From Bacteroidota bacterium (GTDB taxonomy: Bacteria > Bacteroidota > Bacteroidia > Palsa-948), in NCBI GenBank assembly GCA_016213405.1, contig JACRAM010000088.1, forward strand, positions 1 to 64,000: a stretch of DNA of 64,000 nucleotides. Direction: 5' to 3'. The position numbers and the translations under genes are program-made. The notes below the pieces were generated by a model. The model searched no databases. It worked only from the letters and a program-made list of their open reading frames with translations, and was not told where the DNA came from. This document shows, in pieces, positions 58,640 through 64,000 of this stretch (its first letter is position 1; the number at the start of each line of letters is the position of its first letter).

Positions 58640-59908
58640 TTATTCCTTTTCGGAAAGAATAATAAAACGAAAATCGAAAGGATTCAGATTGTGTTTCAGT
58701 TCATCAAAGAAATTCTTTCCATATTTCAAATAGAAAGGAATAAAATTATCATGGCGCTCTTGCAATTCTTCTTTAAAAATTTCTGTTTCGGATTTCTGCT
58801 CATTATCTATGTGAACAAAATTGCGTGGCATTAAAACGGGAAAAAATATTTTATGATGATCAAACATTGCTTTGTACTCCAGCCAGTAAGAAATCTCAGC
58901 GGGACCGCCAACATAAGCAAGGTTGGGGAGAATTTTTTGCTGATACAAAGAGCGTGTAACTACATTAGGACTGAACCGCTCAGCTTCTTCCACAAGCTTC
59001 TTTTTCCACTCCTCTGGTTCAGACTGAACTCTTGCGGCATCAATCCACCCCCGAAATTTTTTTGAAAGAAGGAAAAAATTTATTTCCTTCGGAATTACCT
59101 GAGCTTCATATCCATTGTTTTTAAGTTGCGCAATTGTTTCATTAACGAAATTAAAGTTGGTGTGGTTGAATATATCATCACTAATAATTTCCTTGAACTC
59201 ATTTTTCAAACGCTTATAGTCCGCATCCAGAATAACCAAACCGTATTTTCCAAAAAGTTCGTGCACCAAATATCTTGTTGCAGAGGCGTAATCCGAATGA
59301 TTCACATACGCATTTTCAAATAAGCTAATCAGCTCAGTTGCATGTTCCGAATCACCCAAAACTAATTTCAGCTCGGAAATTGTTTCAGCAATTCCTGCTG
59401 TGGAAAATTTTCCGACAGCTCCGCCCGATTTTCTTTTCCATTCAATCTTTTTACCAAAAAGATTTATGTGATTTACTTCCGCAAAATCGTGGTCTTCTCC
59501 ATTCATCCAGAACAGAGGAATAAAATTATTTGCAGGATATTTTTTCTTTAACTCCTCAGCAAGATTGAGTGTAGAAATAATTTTATAAATGAAATATAGC
59601 GGACCGGTGAAGAGGCATAATTGATGTCCGGTGCAAACAGTGAAAGAATTTTCATCTAAAAGCTGGTTGATGGTTGATGGTTGATGGTTAATGGAAGCAT
59701 ACTGTTCTTGCAAAACCTCCACCAACAACTTGCGCTTGAACTTTTTAGAAGAAATATCTTTTATTGCTTGAGAAAAAGAATCTACTGAAGGAGAATAATT
59801 ATAAAATGAATTTAGTTTCTTGTCTTGGTTAACATAATCAAGAAACAGTTTTGAGAATTGACCTGTCTTTTCTAATGATATGTGATGGGAATGCATTTTA
59901 GAAAACAA
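58640..59908 (-). CDS. bshC: Putative cysteine ligase BshC (bacillithiol synthesis), shortened
   Basis: BshC adds cysteine to GlcN-malate in the last step of bacillithiol synthesis. The 422-residue protein matches the family at both ends: ISLEKTGQFSKLFLDY, VCTGHQLCLFTGPLYFIYKI, FWMNGEDHDFAEVNH and VGGPAEISYWLEYK. The end is LQERHDNFIPFYLKYG and NPFDFRF. The usual length is about 530. The missing portion is internal: VLMPRNFVHID runs almost straight into EELQERHDNF near residue 368-380, so the roughly 110-residue C-terminal coiled coil seems deleted. A repeat at 59664-59694 is read as NHQPSTINQLL. The ATG at 59896 (MHSHHISLEK) may be the true start. Confidence 0.88.
   Translation of the reverse strand: MFSKMHSHHISLEKTGQFSKLFLDYVNQDKKLNSFYNYSPSVDSFSQAIKDISSKKFKRKLLVEVLQEQYASINHQPSTINQLLDENSFTVCTGHQLCLFTGPLYFIYKIISTLNLAEELKKKYPANNFIPLFWMNGEDHDFAEVNHINLFGKKIEWKRKSGGAVGKFSTAGIAETISELKLVLGDSEHATELISLFENAYVNHSDYASATRYLVHELFGKYGLVILDADYKRLKNEFKEIISDDIFNHTNFNFVNETIAQLKNNGYEAQVIPKEINFFLLSKKFRGWIDAARVQSEPEEWKKKLVEEAERFSPNVVTRSLYQQKILPNLAYVGGPAEISYWLEYKAMFDHHKIFFPVLMPRNFVHIDNEQKSETEIFKEELQERHDNFIPFYLKYGKNFFDELKHNLNPFDFRFIILSEKE
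59664..59694 (-). repeat. Repeat family D (CATCAACCATCAACC type), in frame in bshC
   Basis: Three GGTTGAT units and a variant are read on the minus strand as NHQPSTINQ in a loop near residues 72-82 of BshC. Confidence 0.75.
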
Positions 59909-59976
59909 CCGTTAATGCCACGAAGATAGACATAGAAGGAACATCAAATAGCCAAAAAATTCATAGGTTCGCCTAT

Positions 59977-60540
59977 ATGAAATATAATCCTGCTATACAT
60001 AATCGCAAATCGTTCCGTCTGAAAGGATATGATTATTCGCAGGAAGGATTGTATTTCATTACGATTTGCATTAAAGACCGCGAATGTTTGTTTGGTCGAA
60101 TTGTAGGGACATCGCATGCGATGTCCAATAAAAAAATGGTTTTATCCGAAATAGGAAAAATTGCTGATGAATATTGGTTGGCAATTCCGAAACATTTTCC
60201 GAATGTTGTTTTACACGAACATATAATAATGCCAAATCATATTCACGGGATTATTGAAATATCGTTTGTCCCCGTTGTTGTAGGGACACGACATGTCGTG
60301 TCCCTACCAGAACCAACGCAACGGCAATTTTCAAAACCCATTGCGGGTTCTATTTCGGTAATGGTGCAACAATATAAATCATCGGTGACGCGGTGGTGCA
60401 ATAAAAACGATGTAAAACATTTTGAATGGCAATCGCGATTTCATGAACACATTATCCGAAACCAAAAATCATTTGAACGGATTTCAAATTACATTGCGAA
60501 CAATCCGGAAAATTGGGAAAAGGATGATTTCAATTCATGA
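59977..60540 (+). CDS. REP-associated tyrosine transposase (TnpA-REP, Y1 family)
   Basis: The 187-residue protein is a single-strand HUH-type transposase/endonuclease of the IS200/IS605-related REP class. The HUH-region motif is HIIMPNHIHGII, the catalytic tyrosine is in SVMVQQYKSSVTRW, and the C-terminal signature is WQSRFHEHIIRNQKSFERISNYIANNPENW. Two perfect palindromes are part of the coding frame (GTSHAMSNKK and VVVGTRHVVSLPE), and a third lies downstream. Such enzymes are thought to mobilise REP-like hairpins. No flanking IS ends were recognised, so it is probably a domesticated single-copy type. Confidence 0.92.
   Translation: MKYNPAIHNRKSFRLKGYDYSQEGLYFITICIKDRECLFGRIVGTSHAMSNKKMVLSEIGKIADEYWLAIPKHFPNVVLHEHIIMPNHIHGIIEISFVPVVVGTRHVVSLPEPTQRQFSKPIAGSISVMVQQYKSSVTRWCNKNDVKHFEWQSRFHEHIIRNQKSFERISNYIANNPENWEKDDFNS
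60107..60126. repeat. Perfect 20-bp palindrome inside the transposase gene
   Basis: GGACATCGCATGCGATGTCC is its own reverse complement and is preceded by GTAG. It encodes GTSHAMSN in the transposase. Confidence 0.85.
60280..60307. repeat. Perfect 28-bp palindrome inside the transposase gene
   Basis: The half-site is GTAGGGACACGACA, and the second half is its exact reverse complement. It encodes VGTRHVVSLP. It shares the GGGACA / TGTCCC ends with the neighbouring palindromes. Confidence 0.85.
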
Positions 60541-60674
60541 TTTGCGCGAGGGATAGAAGCGGAAATCCTCCGCACATAATTTATGTGCGGAGATTGAAGC
60601 GGATAGCCCGACAGCGCGCCTCGCGGTGACGCGCCCAAAATGTACGGACATGATATATCATGTCCCAACGATTA
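60541..60674. repeat. Composite hairpin region downstream of the transposase
   Basis: The region holds family M sequence (GCGCGAGGGATAGAAGCGG, GATTGAAGCGGATAGCCCGA). Within it is a perfect 25-base hairpin at about 60568-60592 with arms CTCCGCACATAA. A third REP-like palindrome, GGACATGATATATCATGTCC, lies at 60646-60665. A related family M segment lies on the other side of the S46 gene at 62822-62870. No gene was seen. Confidence 0.75.
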
Positions 60675-62807
60675 TCATTTCACAATCTTCATTTCATTAA
60701 TAAGATTTGTGGCGCCAGCAAATTTATCTATCACAAACAGCGCATAACGCACATCCAGAACAATACTTCTGCCCTGTGTGTCATCGTAAATGATGTCATT
60801 GGCGGTGCCTTCCCAGTTGCGGTCAAAATTTATTCCGATGAGATTTCCGTTAGCGTCAATCAGCGGACTGCCGGAATTTCCTCCAGTAGTATGCTGTGCC
60901 GAAAGAAACCCAACATGCAACTTGCCATCCTTATCCGCGTATTGCCCAAAGTTCTTTTTCTCGTACAACTCTTTCAGTTTCTTCGGCACAATAAATTCTT
61001 CATTCGTTGAATCTTCTTTTTCCATGATTCCATCCAGCGTGGTAAAATATTTAAGCGTGACTCCATCCTTTCCTTCGTAACCGCCTATCTTTCCATAGGA
61101 AACTCTCAACGTGCTGTTGGCGTCCGGATAATATTTTTTCTCGGGCATTACCACTTTGAGCGCATACATGTAATCTCTCTGCAGGCGATTTACTTTGTCC
61201 TGTAACTTAGTATACTCTGGCTGAATTTTCTTTTCAAAAAAATCTGCGTATGCACTTTGGGCAATATCCCAAACAGGGTCTATTACATAAGGCGGAATGC
61301 TTAAATATGAATTGACTTTTTCTTGAGAAACAAAATTTGATTTTTTGAAAACATAATTGGCATATTTTTCAAAATTGCCTTTATATTTTTTTTCAATTAA
61401 TCGGAAAAAGTCGGGTTGCATAGATTTATCAATGTTCTCGTAGTACATTTTCAGCATTGCTACAAATAATTTTTTGTCTGTCTCTACATTATAATCCTTA
61501 TAAAAACCTGCAACCCCTTTCTTAAGGTTTTCTATTTTTTTATTTCTTTCCTCGACAGAAGATGTATTTCTTGCAGAAACAAACCCATTCGCATACTTTA
61601 TAATCTCCACTGCATTCACGGTCTCTGAAAAATAATCCACCACCTTTTGATAAGGAGTAAGTTGAGCGTAAGCACTTTTGAAATCAGCGAGAAGATTTCC
61701 ATACTTATTATTCCAGTCTGTATTTTTCGAAACTCTGTCCTGAAAAGTTTTTTCGATTTCCTGCTTCACTTTAATTCCATCCGCAAGTTCCAGCCCGTGA
61801 ATTTCTCCTGACCACTTCTTATGATAGTTGCTCACGCCTGCGTACTTGGAAGCATATTTAATTCTCACTGCTGTGCTTTTCTTCATGTCCACATCCCACA
61901 CCGCCAAACGCTCTGTGCGTACTTTCACGCGTATCGGGTCGGAAACTTTTTGAATCAGTTCAACAGCAGGTGAAGGAAGATATTCCGTTGTGCGTCCGGG
62001 AAAACCAAACACCATCGCGAAATCATTTATCTCTTCTCCCTTCAGCGAGATCGGAAAAAAATATTTCGGCTTGTACGGCACATTGTCCGCAGAATATTCC
62101 GCAGGGTTGTTGTCTTTGTCTGCATATACGCGGAACAAAGAAAAATCTCCCGTGTGGCGTGGCCAAATCCAATTGTCAGTGTCACCGCCAAACTTTCCGA
62201 TGGATTCAGGCGGAGCGCCCACCATGCGAACATCTTTGAAAGTTTCCATCACGAATAAATAAAATTCATTTCCGTAGTAGAACTGTTTCACTTTCGCATT
62301 GTAATGAGTTTCTTGTGTGGATTCTGTTTCTATCTTTTTGCTGCGCGCTGTGATGATGGAGTCGCGTTTTGTTTCGCTGATATCGCCCGAAATGCCATCC
62401 AGAATTTTCGCAGTCACATCTTCAATGCGGATAATAAAAGTCACCGTCAGTCCTGGACAAGTCAGTTCATCTTTTTTATTCATCGCCCAGAAACCGTTCG
62501 TCAGGTAATCGTGCTCCACCGAACTGTGCGACTGAATCTGGCTGTAACCGCAGTGGTGGTTCGTAATGAGCAACCCCTCGCCCGAAATCATTTCGCCCGT
62601 GCACCCTCCGCCAAATTGCAGAACGCCATCCTTCAAACTCGATTTATTGATATTGTAAATCTCATCCGCAGAAAGTTTGCAGCCCATCTTCTGCATATCC
62701 GCTTCGTTCAGCGCCTTGAGCAGAGACGGAATCCACATGCCTTCTTCGGCACGAATTAAAAATGAGAAATTAAAAATTAAAAATGCAATGGAAAATATTT
62801 TTTTCAT
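60675..62807 (-). CDS. S46-family dipeptidyl-peptidase, DPP11-like
   Basis: S46 peptidases are periplasmic exopeptidases that release dipeptides in Bacteroidota. The 710-residue protein has the trypsin-like triad: H85 in NHHCGYSQIQSHSS, D221 in WPRHTGDFSLFR and S645 in TTGGNSGSPL. The residue 18 positions after the serine is Arg (R663 in INFDRNWEG). In the family this position is Arg in DPP11 (prefers Asp/Glu at P1) and Gly in DPP7 (hydrophobic P1), so acidic preference is predicted. The signal peptide core IFNFSFLIRA is encoded by an AT-rich repeat (62753-62786). Confidence 0.93.
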   Translation of the reverse strand: MKKIFSIAFLIFNFSFLIRAEEGMWIPSLLKALNEADMQKMGCKLSADEIYNINKSSLKDGVLQFGGGCTGEMISGEGLLITNHHCGYSQIQSHSSVEHDYLTNGFWAMNKKDELTCPGLTVTFIIRIEDVTAKILDGISGDISETKRDSIITARSKKIETESTQETHYNAKVKQFYYGNEFYLFVMETFKDVRMVGAPPESIGKFGGDTDNWIWPRHTGDFSLFRVYADKDNNPAEYSADNVPYKPKYFFPISLKGEEINDFAMVFGFPGRTTEYLPSPAVELIQKVSDPIRVKVRTERLAVWDVDMKKSTAVRIKYASKYAGVSNYHKKWSGEIHGLELADGIKVKQEIEKTFQDRVSKNTDWNNKYGNLLADFKSAYAQLTPYQKVVDYFSETVNAVEIIKYANGFVSARNTSSVEERNKKIENLKKGVAGFYKDYNVETDKKLFVAMLKMYYENIDKSMQPDFFRLIEKKYKGNFEKYANYVFKKSNFVSQEKVNSYLSIPPYVIDPVWDIAQSAYADFFEKKIQPEYTKLQDKVNRLQRDYMYALKVVMPEKKYYPDANSTLRVSYGKIGGYEGKDGVTLKYFTTLDGIMEKEDSTNEEFIVPKKLKELYEKKNFGQYADKDGKLHVGFLSAQHTTGGNSGSPLIDANGNLIGINFDRNWEGTANDIIYDDTQGRSIVLDVRYALFVIDKFAGATNLINEMKIVK
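62753..62786. repeat. AT-rich repeat family J encoding a signal peptide core
   Basis: GAATTAAAAATGAGAAATT followed by AAAAATTAAAAATG is read on the minus strand as AFLIFNFSFLIRA at the N-terminus of the S46 peptidase. Confidence 0.65.
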
Positions 62808-62942
62808 AGGTTTTATTTTTTGTTTGGGCGCGCCCTTCGCTTCACTCAGGTCACGCTTTCCGTTTCAATCTTTGGCGTTTGTCATTCTGAACGAAGTGAA
62901 GAATCTACTCGCCAAAGGATTTCCACTTCAATCGTTCGCGCA
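62808..62942. repeat. Repeats between rimO and the S46 peptidase gene
   Basis: The 135-base gap holds a family M segment (GGGCGCGCCCTTCGCTTC to TTTCAATCTT, about 62822-62870) and a half copy of family F (TTTGTCATTCTGAACGAAG, 62878-62906). No promoter or gene was recognised. Confidence 0.65.
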
Positions 62943-64000
62943 CTATACAAGTTCTCCATACAAATCATATTCCTTCGCGCTGGTGATTTTCACATTCGCA
63001 AAATCTCCAATGCGCACATAATTCTTTTTTGCATCCACAAGAATGGTGTTATCCACATCAGGTGAATCAAACTCTGTTCTGCCGATGAAATAGTTTCCTT
63101 CCTTTTTATCAAACAACACTTTGAAAGTTTTGCCGATCATCTTCTTGTTTAGCTCGGCAGATATCTTCTGCTGAACTTTCATCACCGCATCGGCACGCCT
63201 TTGCTTTTCTTTTTGCGGTACATCATCCTTCAGCGAGAAAGCATACGTGTCATCCTCGTGCGAGTAAGTGAAAATTCCCAAGCGTTCAAACTTCGATTCC
63301 TTTATCCACTCCAGCATTTCCTCGTGGTCTTGTTTTGTTTCTCCTGGATAACCAGCAATCAGCGTAGTGCGTATCGCTATTCCGGGAACGCGCTTGCGAA
63401 TAGTTTCCACCAGCTCAATTGTTTTCTCCTTCGTAATTCCTCTGCGCATTGACTTCAACATATTATCTGAAATGTGCTGCAGCGGAATGTCGAGATAGTT
63501 GCAAATATTTTTCTTCTCTCGCATCACATCCAAAACTTCTAACGGAAACCCGCTCGGGTATGCATAGTGCAAACGAATCCAATCCAGCCCGTTCACAACG
63601 GAAAGTTTTTCGAGCAGTTCAGCAAGATTTCTTTTCTTGTAAATATCCAAACCGTAGTAAGTCAAATCCTGTGCGATGAGAATAATTTCTTTCGTCCCGT
63701 TCTTAACCAGATTTTTTGTCTCCTCAATAATCCGTTCCATCGGAATCGAAACATGTTTGCCCCGCATTATCGGAATCGCACAGAAAGAGCAAGGTCTGTC
63801 GCATCCTTCAGAAATTTTTAAGTACGCATAATGAGAAGGCGTTGTGAACAATCGTTCGCCAATCAGTTCGTGCTTGTAATCTGCTTTTAAAGTTTTGAGA
63901 AGTCGCGGTAAATCTTTCGTGCCGAACCAGGCATCGACATCAACAATTTCTTTTTGCAAATCGTCCTTGTAGCGTTCGCTCAGGCAACCGGTCACATACA
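62943..64000 (-). CDS. rimO: Ribosomal protein S12 methylthiotransferase RimO, 5' partial
   Basis: RimO is a radical-SAM enzyme that methylthiolates an aspartate of ribosomal protein S12. The radical-SAM motif is CDRPCSFC (CxxxCxxC) in KISEGCDRPCSFCAIPIMRG, the RimO form. IDWIRLHYAYPSGFPLEVL-like and LDIPLQHISDNMLKSMRRG are family signatures. The C-terminal TRAM domain follows at about the last 70 residues (GKTFKVLFDK, VDNTILVDAK). The frame is open to the window edge (GTG at 63993-63995 is internal, reading YVTGCLSERYKDD), so the N-terminal MTTase cluster lies beyond. Confidence 0.95.
   Translation of the reverse strand, partial: YVTGCLSERYKDDLQKEIVDVDAWFGTKDLPRLLKTLKADYKHELIGERLFTTPSHYAYLKISEGCDRPCSFCAIPIMRGKHVSIPMERIIEETKNLVKNGTKEIILIAQDLTYYGLDIYKKRNLAELLEKLSVVNGLDWIRLHYAYPSGFPLEVLDVMREKKNICNYLDIPLQHISDNMLKSMRRGITKEKTIELVETIRKRVPGIAIRTTLIAGYPGETKQDHEEMLEWIKESKFERLGIFTYSHEDDTYAFSLKDDVPQKEKQRRADAVMKVQQKISAELNKKMIGKTFKVLFDKKEGNYFIGRTEFDSPDVDNTILVDAKKNYVRIGDFANVKITSAKEYDLYGELV

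Overview
The window is a bacterial chromosome segment from a member of the Bacteroidota. Several large exported proteins end in type IX secretion (Por) C-terminal sorting domains, putative promoters follow the Bacteroidota TAnnTTTG pattern, and the gene content fits (alpha/beta-fused E1 dehydrogenase, S46 and M49 peptidases, BshC, FloA/NfeD). A heme A synthase and an O2-dependent phenylacetyl-CoA epoxidase point to aerobic or facultative respiration. No rRNA, CRISPR array, prophage or integrative element was seen; there is one tRNA, for Arg (ACG).

Layout. 1-6.3 kb: three type IX cargo proteins, the first cut by the window edge. 6.4-15.1 kb: plsY, a 1727-residue TPR/PD40/SPOR envelope protein, clpS, an M48 lipoprotein protease, nfeD and floA. 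15.1-20.1 kb: tRNA-Arg, heme A synthase, then etfB-etfA-acyl-CoA dehydrogenase. 20.1-31.3 kb: paaE; a six-gene complex I / hydrogenase-4-like membrane complex that has lost the [NiFe] cysteines and nearly all iron-sulfur ligands of its small subunit; then paaABCD on the other strand. 31.3-36.7 kb: a split TPR sensor / PP2C phosphatase, a 21-bp minisatellite, and three genes of unknown function. 36.7-45.9 kb: fused E1 dehydrogenase, DPP III, an enoyl-CoA hydratase, a GxxExxY cassette, endonuclease III, paaZ, a VanZ-like protein. 45.9-54.0 kb: a rubrerythrin-like protein and a formate operon (three-subunit NAD-linked formate dehydrogenase, fdhD, fhs). 54.3-64 kb: a secreted esterase, paaY-paaJ-paaI, ogt, bshC, a REP-type transposase, an S46 peptidase and rimO (cut by the window edge).

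Function. Phenylacetate catabolism is the main theme. Epoxidase (paaABCDE), ring-opening enzyme (paaZ), hydratase, thiolase (paaJ) and thioesterases (paaI, paaY) sit in three islands, and the ETF/acyl-CoA dehydrogenase genes would serve downstream beta-oxidation. A second theme is one-carbon and energy metabolism: formate dehydrogenase with formate-tetrahydrofolate ligase, plus the ion-pump-like complex without a [NiFe] site.

The most striking feature of the DNA is its load of short repeat families, more than ten kinds. Many lie in frame inside genes, where they form linkers, signal peptides, a transmembrane helix, or the stop codon. Two GxxExxY (PD-(D/E)XK-like) genes are each bounded by their own inverted repeats, and one of them has become fused to paaI.
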